A stretch of 64,000 nucleotides of DNA from Mucilaginibacter saanensis. Its GTDB lineage: Bacteria; Bacteroidota; Bacteroidia; Sphingobacteriales; Sphingobacteriaceae. The stretch covers positions 124,001-188,000 of the forward strand of contig NZ_JACHBZ010000004.1 of assembly GCF_014200575.1 (NCBI RefSeq), given 5' to 3'. The notes below the pieces were generated by a model. That model saw only the letters and a list, made by a program, of their open reading frames with translations. It made no database searches and was not told where the DNA came from. Each line of letters begins with the position of its first letter. Position 1 is the first letter of the stretch. Made by a program: the position numbers and the translations under genes. Of this stretch, positions 16,490-24,530 are shown piece by piece.

Positions 16490-16566
16490 TGTCATCCTGA
16501 GGAACGAAGGATCTATCATAGATTTGCATGTTATCAAATAGATGCTTCACTGCGTTCAGCATGACA
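16490..16566. repeat. Dispersed GTCATCCTGA-type palindromic repeat
   Basis: TGTCATCCTGAGGAACGAAG pairs loosely with CTTCACTGCGTTCAGCATGACA. It is one of at least six such elements in the window, and lies between purK and purE. Confidence 0.6.
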
Positions 16567-16613
16567 TTCTTTTTTAGAAACAATAATTTAACAGCAAAAT
16601 ATCATAACCCAAG

Positions 16614-16728
16614 CGTCATTGCGAGGAACGAAGCAATTGTGAATAATGGTAAACCAATCATAATAATCTCTAAACTATACAGAGCCGATCTGCTAATAGA
16701 GATTGCTCTACGCATCGCAACAACGAAT
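16614..16728. repeat. Dispersed CATTGCGAG-type repeat, decayed copy
   Basis: GCGTCATTGCGAGGAACGAAGCAATTG resembles the arm of the element at 5475-5564. A weak partner, GATTGCTCTACGCATCGCAA, closes it. It abuts the purE start; the reading frame across it is not a gene. Confidence 0.45.
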
Positions 16729-16750
16729 AAGAATATACAATAACAACAAT

Positions 16751-17242
16751 ATGAGTCAACCAAAAGTAGCCATCATCATGGGCAGTAAGTCAGATCTGCA
16801 TGTTATGCAGGATGCTGCCGATGTTTTAAAAGAATTAGGTGTTGAATACGAGATCACCGTAGTATCTGCACACCGCACGCCCGACCGTATGTTTAGCTAT
16901 GCCCGTGCCGCCGCCGACCGCGGTATCAAAGTAATTATTGCCGGTGCAGGCGGTGCAGCACATTTACCGGGTATGGTAGCCTCCTTAACTCACTTGCCGG
17001 TAATAGGTGTGCCTGTAAAATCAAGCAACTCTATTGATGGCTGGGATTCCATACTGTCCATACTGCAAATGCCTAATGGTATTCCGGTTGCTACCGTAGC
17101 ACTTAATGCTGCAAAAAATGCCGGTATACTGGCTGCCCAGATACTATCAACCGCTGATGAATACCTGGTTAAAAATCTGATCAACTTTAAAGACGATCTT
17201 AAAAAGAAGGTAGAAGAATCTGCCCGTGAAATGGAAGGATAA
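16751..17242 (+). CDS. purE: N5-carboxyaminoimidazole ribonucleotide mutase, class I
   Basis: Moves the carboxyl group from N5 to C4 in purine synthesis, acting after PurK. The 163-residue protein carries [11 protein letters not shown] (about 10-20), the catalytic [10 protein letters not shown], and [14 protein letters not shown] with [15 protein letters not shown]. The presence of purK agrees with class I. The ATG at 16751 matches the family start; a frame running 48 bases further upstream reads into repeat sequence and is not used. A perfect hairpin terminator follows. Confidence 0.95.
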   Translation: MSQPKVAIIMGSKSDLHVMQDAADVLKELGVEYEITVVSAHRTPDRMFSYARAAADRGIKVIIAGAGGAAHLPGMVASLTHLPVIGVPVKSSNSIDGWDSILSILQMPNGIPVATVALNAAKNAGILAAQILSTADEYLVKNLINFKDDLKKKVEESAREMEG

Positions 17243-17290
17243 CAGATCAGCGCAATTTGCAGCACGCAGTTTGCAAACATCAACCATAAC

Positions 17291-17324
17291 AAAAATAGCG
17301 ACAGGGCATCCTGTCGCTATTTTT
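17291..17324 (+). terminator. Terminator of purE
   Basis: Perfect 15-base stem (AAAAATAGCGACAGG) around GCAT, followed by T-run. It can also serve the convergent YqgE gene. Confidence 0.9.
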
Positions 17325-17375
17325 GTTATCATATAATTTGGCTGTAGTGCAAACTATGCACCGGCAGTTGAAATC

Positions 17376-17939
17376 TTAATTTAACGCCGGATTTTCAGGA
17401 AAGTTAGCAATGTGGGCATAACGCTGACCTAAACCAATCACTACTTCGCGCCAAAGGTTTTGTTCGTCATTACTAAATAGGGTTGAGGCCTTAAAATTAT
17501 CAGCAACTATCCAGCTATCCTGCAATATTTCATCATCAAGCTGCTGCGACGTCCATCCGGAATAACCGGCAAAAAATCTTATTTCATTTTCGGTTAACTG
17601 ATAGTTGGATACCAATTCCTTTGCCTGTTCAAAATCGCCGCCCCAAAATACACCTTCGGCTATTTCAATACCACCCTCTATTTTTTCGGGACAGCAGTGT
17701 ATAAAATGCAGTGTGTTTTTAGCCACCGGCCCGCCGTCATGAACGGGCATTTCAGAATAGGAAACGTCTGGCAATACATCGCCCAGTAAAAATTCACTTT
17801 GATGATTTAAAATAAATCCCATGGCTCCATCAGCAGAATATTCTGTTAATATGATAACCGATCTTTTAAAGTTCGGGTCCATCATAAAGGGCTCCGAAAT
17901 TAATAAACGCCCCGCGGCAGCCGAAATAGGACTAAGCAT
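17376..17939 (-). CDS. YqgE/AlgH family protein
   Basis: A 187-residue cytoplasmic protein of the YqgE/AlgH family (UPF0301). The family start GRLLISEPFMMDPNFKRSV is at about residues 10-28, followed by GAMGFILNHQSEF, VHDGGPV and FFAGYSGWTSQQL. Its molecular role is still unclear in most species; in pseudomonads AlgH is linked to exopolysaccharide regulation. Length is normal. It is divergent from pdxH across a 106-base AT-rich gap. Confidence 0.92.
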   Translation of the reverse strand: MLSPISAAAGRLLISEPFMMDPNFKRSVIILTEYSADGAMGFILNHQSEFLLGDVLPDVSYSEMPVHDGGPVAKNTLHFIHCCPEKIEGGIEIAEGVFWGGDFEQAKELVSNYQLTENEIRFFAGYSGWTSQQLDDEILQDSWIVADNFKASTLFSNDEQNLWREVVIGLGQRYAHIANFPENPALN

Positions 17940-18032
17940 AAGGTTAAGTATTTAATAATACAACAAGCATAACAAAAATATGTTCAATTATTAAATTGAA
18001 ATATATACAATATTTACGGTATAATTAATTTG

Positions 18033-18040
18033 TAAGTTTG
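18033..18040 (+). promoter_or_regulatory. -7 box of the pdxH-nuoC promoter, probably leaderless
   Basis: TAAGTTTG ends 5 bases before the pdxH ATG. No TTG is present at the usual -33 distance, only TTTA. Confidence 0.45.
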
Positions 18041-18045
18041 CATTA

Positions 18046-18693
18046 ATGAATCAGCAGGAAATACAAAATTTGAGGACGGATTATTCCGCCGCTACATTAT
18101 CCGAAAAGGACACTAAGGCCGACCCGATAAATCAGTTTGAACAATGGTTTAACGAAGCTTTAGCTGCAAAATTGCATGAACCAAACGCCATGACGCTGGC
18201 TACCGCCACGTCGAACGGAAAACCATCGGCCCGCATTGTGTTATTGAAAGGCTTTAACCAATCCGGGTTTATATTTTATACTAATTATTTGAGCCGCAAG
18301 GGTAAAGAGATCACCAAAAATCCGCAGGGAGCCATCACCTTTTTCTGGGGCGAACTGGAACGTCAGGTTCGGATTGAGGGAACTATTGAAAAACTGAGTA
18401 AGGAAGATTCTGAAAGGTATTTCCACTCCCGCCCTAAAGGCAGCCAGATAGGTGCAGTGGTATCGCCGCAGAGCCAGGAAATTGAAGGGCGCGAAACCCT
18501 GGAGAAAAAATGGAGCGAGCTGGAAGCAGAATATGCAGAAAAAGATGTGCCTAAACCATCATTTTGGGGCGGTTATGTGCTAAATCCGCAGCTTGTTGAG
18601 TTTTGGCAGGGCCGCTCAAGCCGCCTGCATGACCGTATTCTGTATAAAAAGACTGATAAAAAAAGCTGGAAAAAAGTACGTTTAGCGCCATGA
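18046..18693 (+). CDS. pdxH: Pyridoxamine 5'-phosphate oxidase
   Basis: An FMN enzyme that oxidises pyridoxamine or pyridoxine 5'-phosphate to pyridoxal phosphate. The 215-residue protein has the family marks DPINQFEQWFNEA (about 26-38), MTLATATSNGKPSARIVLLKGF, FFWGELERQVRIEG, FHSRPKGSQIGA and the closing EFWQGRSSRLHDRI. Length is normal. Its stop overlaps the start of nuoC by 4 bases (ATGA), so a vitamin B6 enzyme and a complex I subunit are translationally coupled. That is unusual and likely reflects the scattering of the nuo genes. Confidence 0.95.
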   Translation: MNQQEIQNLRTDYSAATLSEKDTKADPINQFEQWFNEALAAKLHEPNAMTLATATSNGKPSARIVLLKGFNQSGFIFYTNYLSRKGKEITKNPQGAITFFWGELERQVRIEGTIEKLSKEDSERYFHSRPKGSQIGAVVSPQSQEIEGRETLEKKWSELEAEYAEKDVPKPSFWGGYVLNPQLVEFWQGRSSRLHDRILYKKTDKKSWKKVRLAP

Positions 18694-19187
18694 TGTTTAA
18701 CGATATCAAATTATTACTGATACAAAAGTTTGGTGAAGCCGTAATTACAGGCGAAGAAACAGGCGGGCTGCAACCCGCCCTGCTTATCAATCCTGATGAT
18801 ATTGTGGCAGTATGCCTGGAACTGCGTAACAACCCCAAAACTTATTTCGATTTTTTATCGAGCCTGAGCGGGGTGCATTATAACGACGAAAATAACAGGT
18901 ACGGTGTGGTTTATCACCTGGCATCAATACCTTTTAAGCTGCAGCTTACGCTAAAAATAAGCAAACCTTATAACCGGGAAAGTACGGAATTGCCCGAGTT
19001 TAAAAGTGTAACCAGCGTTTACCGCACTGCCGACTGGCATGAGCGCGAAACCTATGACCTGCTGGGCATATTTTTTGAAGGTCATCCTGATTTACGTCGC
19101 ATACTGTTACCCGATGACTGGGAAGGTTTCCCGCTCCGGAAGGATTATCAGATTGCGGAGTATTACAAGGGGATAAAGATTGATTAA
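18690..19187 (+). CDS. nuoC: NADH-quinone oxidoreductase subunit C
   Basis: The 30-kDa subunit of complex I in the peripheral arm. The 165-residue protein carries the family signature near its end: DWHERETYDLLGIFFEGHPD, then LRRILLPDDWEGFPLRKDY. The N-terminal half (residues 1-90) is the usual variable ferredoxin-like part. It is not fused to NuoD, whose gene lies alone 13 kb to the left on the other strand. It overlaps pdxH by 4 bases and ends the operon; a repeat element follows. Confidence 0.95.
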   Translation: MMFNDIKLLLIQKFGEAVITGEETGGLQPALLINPDDIVAVCLELRNNPKTYFDFLSSLSGVHYNDENNRYGVVYHLASIPFKLQLTLKISKPYNRESTELPEFKSVTSVYRTADWHERETYDLLGIFFEGHPDLRRILLPDDWEGFPLRKDYQIAEYYKGIKID

Positions 19188-19208
19188 ACGAGTTGCGTAA
19201 AATTAACT

Positions 19209-19278
19209 TATCATCCTGAACGAAGGATCTACTGACCGACATGTTGTAGAATAGATGCTTCACTACGTTCAGCATCAC
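19209..19278. repeat. Dispersed GTCATCCTGA-type palindromic repeat
   Basis: TTATCATCCTGAACGAAGGATCT with partner GATGCTTCACTACGTTCAGCATCACAA. It lies between the convergent nuoC and the Gly-rich protein gene. Confidence 0.55.
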
Positions 19279-19307
19279 AAATTATATATAGAAAATCTTT
19301 TGGATGG

Positions 19308-19988
19308 CTACTTTTTTTGAGCCGCCGCTTTCTCATTAAAATAAGCTATCAGTTTATCAATGTTTTTCAGGTTAAACTGGTGCGCATGTATCTTTTCAAC
19401 CACTTCGGGTTCATCGCCCATAATCTCGGTCATAATATCTTCAAAGTTTTGGTCGGTAAGGCGTTCCATATCGGCAGTGTTGGCACCGTAGTAATAGGTG
19501 GTAGAGCCACCATTACGGCCTCCGCCGCCAAGTGTTATACCTAAACCGCCACCCAGTCCGCCGCCGTAGCCGCCGCTGCCATAACCAACCCCAACGCCCG
19601 GAGAAATACCAATGCCGCTACCACCGCCATTTTTGCCTCCCTTGGCCATGTACAGTTTGGTAGGCTCATCTAAAACTACCTTTACAAAATCGGTTTCTTC
19701 TTTGCTCCATGATTCATTATTGGGGGCGTGTGCCACCACAAAGCTATCCCTGCCCGCTACAAAAGATTGTACGTCGCTGGTGCTCAGTTTGTATGGGTTG
19801 GCTTTTTCGTTCTCTTTAAATTCAATAAAGCCCTCGTTTTTTATAGGCCCCTTGCCCGGCGGATTAACCCTTATTAAACCGGCTTCACGATTGCCCTTTA
19901 CATCGGTAAAATTACCGGGCTGCCATTTTTGAGCCTGTGCCGATGTATAGCCCAGGATAACGAATAAAAGAATTACAATTGAGCGCAT
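19308..19988 (-). CDS. Secreted Gly-rich hypothetical protein
   Basis: A 226-residue protein with a signal peptide (MRSIVILLFVILGYTSAQA, cut near 20). A soluble domain of about 100 residues with WQPGNFTDVKGNREAGLI at its start resembles short beta-rich Bacteroidota modules. A glycine-rich stretch lies at about 118-165 (runs such as GVGYGSGGYGGGLGGGLG), and a helical C-terminus at about 175-226. No family is recognised. The Gly-rich stretch could form a flexible loop or surface tether, but that is a guess. It is a lone gene. Confidence 0.6.
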   Translation of the reverse strand: MRSIVILLFVILGYTSAQAQKWQPGNFTDVKGNREAGLIRVNPPGKGPIKNEGFIEFKENEKANPYKLSTSDVQSFVAGRDSFVVAHAPNNESWSKEETDFVKVVLDEPTKLYMAKGGKNGGGSGIGISPGVGVGYGSGGYGGGLGGGLGITLGGGGRNGGSTTYYYGANTADMERLTDQNFEDIMTEIMGDEPEVVEKIHAHQFNLKNIDKLIAYFNEKAAAQKK

Positions 19989-20191
19989 AATGAGTTAAAA
20001 TACAAAGAACGCAAATTTTAGATATTTAATATGTAACGGTTACTTTACGAAAGGGGCCAATCATGTTAATATTTGTTAAATATTTGCCGCTGATTTTGCA
20101 TGCCTGGTAACATATAAAATACATAATCATAGTAAAATTGAACGCATAAGATTTAGATTTGAACTTCATAAAATGTGAATTTATAATTATC

Positions 20192-21208
20192 ATGCAATTA
20201 ACTGTTGATTTACGCAGCGATACCGTAACCAAGCCCACCCCCGGAATGCTGGAAGCCATGTGGAGCGCAAAAGTAGGTGATGATGTTTTTGGAGAAGATG
20301 AAACCGTAAATGAGCTTGAACAAAAAGTAGCTGCCATTTTTGGTATGGAGGCCGGTTTGTTTTGCCCCTCGGGCACCATGACTAACCAGATAGCCATTAA
20401 ATGTTTTACCCAGCCGCTTGATGAGCTTATTGCCGATCAAACTGCTCATGTTTACCGGTACGAAGGTGGCGGCATTGCCTTTAATTCGGGCGTATCTACC
20501 CGCTTACTCAATGGTTACCGGGGCATTATTACTGCCGAAATGATTGAGCCGGAAATAAATGCCGAAAATATTCATTATCCCCATACCAGTTTGGTGGTGC
20601 TTGAAAATACAGTGAATAAGGGCGGCGGCAGCTGCTACTCGCTGCATGATATTAAGCCAATTGCTACGCTGTGTCAAACTAAAAATTTAAAGCTTCATTT
20701 AGATGGGGCACGTATATTTAACGCCCTTACCCACACCGGCGATAAGGCTGCCGACTATGGGCGGTACTTTAACGGTATTTCCGTTTGCCTGTCAAAAGGT
20801 TTGGGTGCACCGGTAGGTTCAGTTTTACTGGCTGATGCCGAAACTATAAAATATGCACGCCGCATACGCAAGGTTTTGGGCGGCGGGATGCGCCAGGCCG
20901 GCTTTTTGGCGGCAGCTGGAATTTATGCTTTAGATCATCAGGTGGAGCGCCTGAAAATTGATCATGCTCATGCCCGCATACTGGCCGATGAACTACGCCC
21001 ATTACCATGGGTGAGCAGCGTAATACCCGTGGAAACCAACATCGTGCTTTTTGATACTGTTGAACCGGCAAGCGCAATATTAGCCAAACTGGCTGCCCAG
21101 GGAATTAAAGCAGTTGATACTGCTAAACATCGCATCCGTTTGGTTACCCACCTTGATGTTCATGCAGAGCAAATTGAACATGTGGTGAAAGTCCTAAGGA
21201 GTATTTAG
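20192..21208 (+). CDS. ltaE: Low-specificity L-threonine aldolase (beta-eliminating lyase family)
   Basis: A PLP enzyme that cleaves threonine or allo-threonine to glycine and acetaldehyde. The 338-residue protein begins VDLRSDTVTKPTPGM, with GDDVFGEDETVNELEQKVA, the PLP region LFCPSGTMTNQIA, and the Schiff-base lysine in VCLSKGLGAPVGS (about 202-214). HLDGARIFNA supplies the PLP-binding Asp. The ATG at 20192 fits the family; an upstream TTG at 20159 would add 11 residues without support. It is a single gene. Confidence 0.93.
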   Translation: MQLTVDLRSDTVTKPTPGMLEAMWSAKVGDDVFGEDETVNELEQKVAAIFGMEAGLFCPSGTMTNQIAIKCFTQPLDELIADQTAHVYRYEGGGIAFNSGVSTRLLNGYRGIITAEMIEPEINAENIHYPHTSLVVLENTVNKGGGSCYSLHDIKPIATLCQTKNLKLHLDGARIFNALTHTGDKAADYGRYFNGISVCLSKGLGAPVGSVLLADAETIKYARRIRKVLGGGMRQAGFLAAAGIYALDHQVERLKIDHAHARILADELRPLPWVSSVIPVETNIVLFDTVEPASAILAKLAAQGIKAVDTAKHRIRLVTHLDVHAEQIEHVVKVLRSI

Positions 21209-21255
21209 TAGCACAATAAGGCAAAACTTAATATCTTTTGCCTTGTTATGCTACC

Positions 21256-22341
21256 ATGAACCGTTTGCTGCAAAAGCTCGAAAAAATTGGCCGCGACCCT
21301 AAAATAACTGCAAAAGCTGTTGGCTTGCGCTATGTATCTGACTCGGTTGCGGGCTACACCCGTAAAAAGTCAGGTAAAGGCTGGAGCTTTTATGATGCGG
21401 ATGGCAAGTTAGTTAAGGATAAAGAACTGATAACCCGGTTTAATAAACTGGTGATTCCTCCGGCATACACCAACGTGTGGATATCACCTTATGAGAATGG
21501 GCACCTGCAATTTACCGGAACCGATGCCGCCGGGCGCAAACAGTACCGCTACCACGCGGGATGGAACCAGATCCGTAACCAGTCAAAATACCACCGCCTG
21601 CAAACTTTTGCTACCTATTTACCTGCTATTCGTGAACAGGTTGATAAGGACATGGACCGCCGCAATCTTGATCATGAAAAAGTGGTTGCCCTGGTGGTGC
21701 GCCTTATGGAGCTTACCAGCATTCGCGTGGGTAACGAGGCCTACAAAAAGCTATACGGATCTTTTGGTTTAACTACGCTGCAAAACAGGCACATTAAAAT
21801 TGAAGGTGCAGATATACAGTTTGAGTTTAAGGGAAAAAAGGGCGTGTTTCATAAAGTAGCGCTACACAGTAAAAAACTGGCCCGGCTTGTTAAACAATGC
21901 CGTGATATTCCGGGCAAGGAGCTTTTTCAGTATTACAATGCCGACGGAAGCCGGTGCAGTGTAGGGTCGGGCGATATCAATAATTACTTAAAGGAAATCA
22001 CCGGTGAGGACTTTACGGCTAAAGATTTTCGTACCTGGGCGGGCAGCGTCAGCGCCCTGTATGCCTTTAAGGAGGCAGGCGAATTTGAAAATGTAACCGA
22101 GTGCCGTAAAAAAATTGTAAGCGTGCTTGACGAAGTGGCGGTTAACCTGGGTAATACCAGGACAGTGTGTAAAAAATACTATGTACATCCATCGGTGATC
22201 AAGAGTTATGAGGACGGTACCATATTTAAATACATCAGTAAGCTGGATGACGATAACGAGGTAAAAGCTGCCGAACTTACCCGGGCCGAAAAGGCATTGC
22301 TGCTGCTGCTTGAAACAGAAAAACTGGCCGAAGCCAGCTAA
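21256..22341 (+). CDS. DNA topoisomerase IB, poxvirus-like
   Basis: Relaxes supercoils by transient nicking through a 3'-phosphotyrosine. The 361-residue protein has the bacterial TopIB N-domain (GLRYVSDSVAGYTRKKSGKG; then YRYHAGWNQIRNQSKYHRL at about 98-115). The catalytic core has Arg157 (SIRVGNEAY), a Lys in the beta-hairpin near 193-200, Arg259 (KDFRTWAGS) and the nucleophile Tyr308 or Tyr309 (KKYYVHPSVI). The eukaryotic/poxviral type of enzyme is sporadic in bacteria and probably spread by transfer. The ATG at 21256 is used instead of a TTG 18 bases upstream. It is a single gene, perhaps co-expressed with ltaE 47 bases before it. Confidence 0.9.
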   Translation: MNRLLQKLEKIGRDPKITAKAVGLRYVSDSVAGYTRKKSGKGWSFYDADGKLVKDKELITRFNKLVIPPAYTNVWISPYENGHLQFTGTDAAGRKQYRYHAGWNQIRNQSKYHRLQTFATYLPAIREQVDKDMDRRNLDHEKVVALVVRLMELTSIRVGNEAYKKLYGSFGLTTLQNRHIKIEGADIQFEFKGKKGVFHKVALHSKKLARLVKQCRDIPGKELFQYYNADGSRCSVGSGDINNYLKEITGEDFTAKDFRTWAGSVSALYAFKEAGEFENVTECRKKIVSVLDEVAVNLGNTRTVCKKYYVHPSVIKSYEDGTIFKYISKLDDDNEVKAAELTRAEKALLLLLETEKLAEAS

Positions 22342-22466
22342 TCAATAAAATAATTGCCATAAGCCTTCTGCACCGTTAAAAAATTACATTCTTAGTAGAT
22401 TAAGGGGTACAAAACAATGCTATCTTGCACAAATCAAAAAAGGTTCCCTTGGCAAAGGGGGTATAT

Positions 22467-23321
22467 ATGGCTTTAAAAACAACAATCATTACAGGGGCAA
22501 CATCGGGAATAGGGCAGGAAACCGCACTGGCGCTTGCAGCGCAGGGTCATGCACTTTACCTGTTGGTACGTAACATTTTAAAAGGCGAGCAGCTTAAACA
22601 GCAAATAGCTGATAAAACGGGTAATAAGGAGGTTTTTGTGATAAACTGTGATTTAGCCGACCTGCAAAGTGTTCGTGATGCTGCGGATGAATTGTCGAAA
22701 AAGCTATTTGCCATTAATACGCTCATTAATAATGCAGGCGGTATTTTTGAAGAGCGGCAAATTAATAAGAACGGTTTTGAGATGACCTTTGTAACCAATT
22801 ACCTGGGCCATTTTTTATTAACCCAAAACCTGATGCCTTTATTGCAAAAAGGGCAGGCGCGTATAATTAATGTAAGTTCCGAGGCTCATAAAATGGGTAA
22901 GCCCCAGTTTGATGATCTGCAATGGTCGCAATCATACAGCGCTTTTAAGGCTTATGGTATGAACAAGCTGTTCAGTATTTATTTTGCCCAGTCGCTGGCC
23001 GAGAAATTTGCAGACAAGGGTATCCTTGCCTTTTCGCTGCATCCCGGAGTAGTAAAAACAGAATTTGGCGCCGGGCTTAAGGGTTTGGGTAAAATATTAA
23101 TGCTGTTGGCCAGCCCCTTCATGATCAGTGCTGAGCAGGGTGCTGAAACTACGGTTTTCCTGGCAACCGCACCAAGGCTTGATAAATATAACGGAGCATA
23201 TTTTAAAAAGAAAAAGAAAGCCAAAACCTCGGCCATCGCAACAGATACGCCATCGCGCAATAAACTTTGGGACATTAGCGAAAAGCTGCTTTCACGCTAC
23301 CTTGTATGGCCCAGCGTTTAA
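22467..23321 (+). CDS. SDR family oxidoreductase
   Basis: A 284-residue short-chain dehydrogenase. The nucleotide motif is TGATSGIGQ (about 8-16), then NNAGG (about 86-90), the catalytic Ser in INVSSEAHK, and YxxxK as YGMNK (about 159-163). The sequence is close to retinol dehydrogenase/WW-oxidoreductase-like members. A lysine-rich stretch (KKKKKAK) stands near the C-terminus. The substrate is not predictable. It is not adjacent to a pathway that would explain it; the glucuronate cluster that needs an SDR-type mannonate oxidoreductase is 12 kb away. The start follows the family; an upstream TTG is rejected. Confidence 0.85.
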   Translation: MALKTTIITGATSGIGQETALALAAQGHALYLLVRNILKGEQLKQQIADKTGNKEVFVINCDLADLQSVRDAADELSKKLFAINTLINNAGGIFEERQINKNGFEMTFVTNYLGHFLLTQNLMPLLQKGQARIINVSSEAHKMGKPQFDDLQWSQSYSAFKAYGMNKLFSIYFAQSLAEKFADKGILAFSLHPGVVKTEFGAGLKGLGKILMLLASPFMISAEQGAETTVFLATAPRLDKYNGAYFKKKKKAKTSAIATDTPSRNKLWDISEKLLSRYLVWPSV

Positions 23322-23336
23322 GCAAATGCTATATCA

Positions 23337-24365
23337 TTACAGGGAACTCCGTAGCGTAACGTGAAAAGGTACCGCAAAATGCTCATGCGAGTTGTTTAAG
23401 GCAAATTCCGCCGCTTTACTACCCATCAGCTTAAAATCGGTTGATATGGTGGTTATGCCATCTAATATGATCTCTTTAAGCGCAGTTTCATTATAGGATA
23501 TTACGCCCACGTCCCTGGCTACCTTTTGGTCAGATGCAATGATTTTTTTGATCAGTTCAACCAGGTCGTCCTCCATTAAGCTGATATAAACCGTTTGGGG
23601 CTGTATCACCTCGGCAGCTAAAGAGTCAACTACGGAATATTCAAAGGCATATTGCCTGCAAAAGTTTAAAAAGCCCTTCAAAATTTCTTTGGAGTGATAG
23701 GTTTTACCCGGAAATATCAGTTTAATGGTGTTGTAGCGGGTTAGTTGGTCCAATAGCTTTTTTAAAGCTTCGTATACATCAAAAGCAAAGTTTTCATAAA
23801 TGGCGGCAAACTTACCGCTTACACCGGGTACCAGGTTATCCAGCAAAATCAATTTATCCTTAGGGATGGTGTTGATGATTTCGTGTGCCTTGGTTTCGTT
23901 ATCCAAAAAGTGCGGAATGATGATGTACTTGGCGTAATCACTTTGAAAGCTTTCGGCTATTATCTTTTTAAAAAAGTAAAAATCGTTGTTGTAGATATAA
24001 AAATCAATGGTAGCCTGCTCGCCAATGGTGGCTACAAAGGCATCATAAATTATTTTTTTGTGAGCGCTCAGCTTATTAAACAGCAGGAATATCTTAAGCG
24101 GTTTCTGAAAATCAGTGTTCGAAATAAAAAAGCCCTTGCCCGGTACCGAGCTCACTATGCCTTTTTCCTTCAACTCCTTATACACCCGTTCAATGGTATT
24201 GCGTGAGGTATCAAGGGCAAAGCTCAGATCGTTGATAGACGGAAGCATATCATCCTTCACAATATCCCCACGCTCAATGGCCCTGATAATGGCATTGGAT
24301 AGCTGGAGGTATTTGGGAGTAATAGAGTACTCATCAATGGATAATATTTTAAGATAATTCTTCAC
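23337..24365 (-). CDS. GntR-type transcriptional regulator with sugar-binding domain
   Basis: A 342-residue regulator. Residues 10-80 form the GntR winged helix (ITPKYLQLSNAIIRAIERGD, LPSINDLSFALDTSRNTIER, VPGKGFFI). Residues 90-340 form a LacI/periplasmic-binding-protein-like sensor (DVGVISYNETALKEIILDG at the end, with TTISTDFKLMG), as in the AraR-like regulators of Bacteroidota. It is divergent from the GH78-like hydrolase gene and probably controls it in response to a sugar, possibly rhamnose or arabinose; the sugar is a guess. The start codon is GTG. A palindrome in the intergenic region overlaps its own -7 box, implying autoregulation. Confidence 0.88.
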   Translation of the reverse strand: MKNYLKILSIDEYSITPKYLQLSNAIIRAIERGDIVKDDMLPSINDLSFALDTSRNTIERVYKELKEKGIVSSVPGKGFFISNTDFQKPLKIFLLFNKLSAHKKIIYDAFVATIGEQATIDFYIYNNDFYFFKKIIAESFQSDYAKYIIIPHFLDNETKAHEIINTIPKDKLILLDNLVPGVSGKFAAIYENFAFDVYEALKKLLDQLTRYNTIKLIFPGKTYHSKEILKGFLNFCRQYAFEYSVVDSLAAEVIQPQTVYISLMEDDLVELIKKIIASDQKVARDVGVISYNETALKEIILDGITTISTDFKLMGSKAAEFALNNSHEHFAVPFHVTLRSSL

Positions 24366-24385
24366 ACGTTATAATTGGATTATCA

Positions 24386-24393
24386 CAAATGTA
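24386..24393 (-). promoter_or_regulatory. -7 box of the GntR regulator promoter
   Basis: TACATTTG on the minus strand, 20 bases before the GTG. It overlaps the palindrome at 24390-24401. Confidence 0.4.
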
Positions 24394-24401
24394 ATATTAC
24401 A
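24390..24401. promoter_or_regulatory. Palindromic operator candidate for the GntR regulator
   Basis: TGTAATATTACA, a perfect 12-base palindrome. Part of it (ATATTACATAA) recurs at 24461-24471, in the leader of the divergent hydrolase gene. Confidence 0.45.
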
Positions 24402-24530
24402 TAATTGTATTTTATTACTTAAAAAGATAGTAGGGGATGGTTGGAAAAAAGTGTATTTTTATATTACATAACCAATTATTTATCTTCCGTACAGATAGTT
24501 ACGAAGATGTTAAACTTTAATTATTCCCCT

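Noticed and set aside
16528..16743. 71-codon open frame between purK and purE
   Set aside because: It runs through two palindromic repeat copies and has no protein-like composition.
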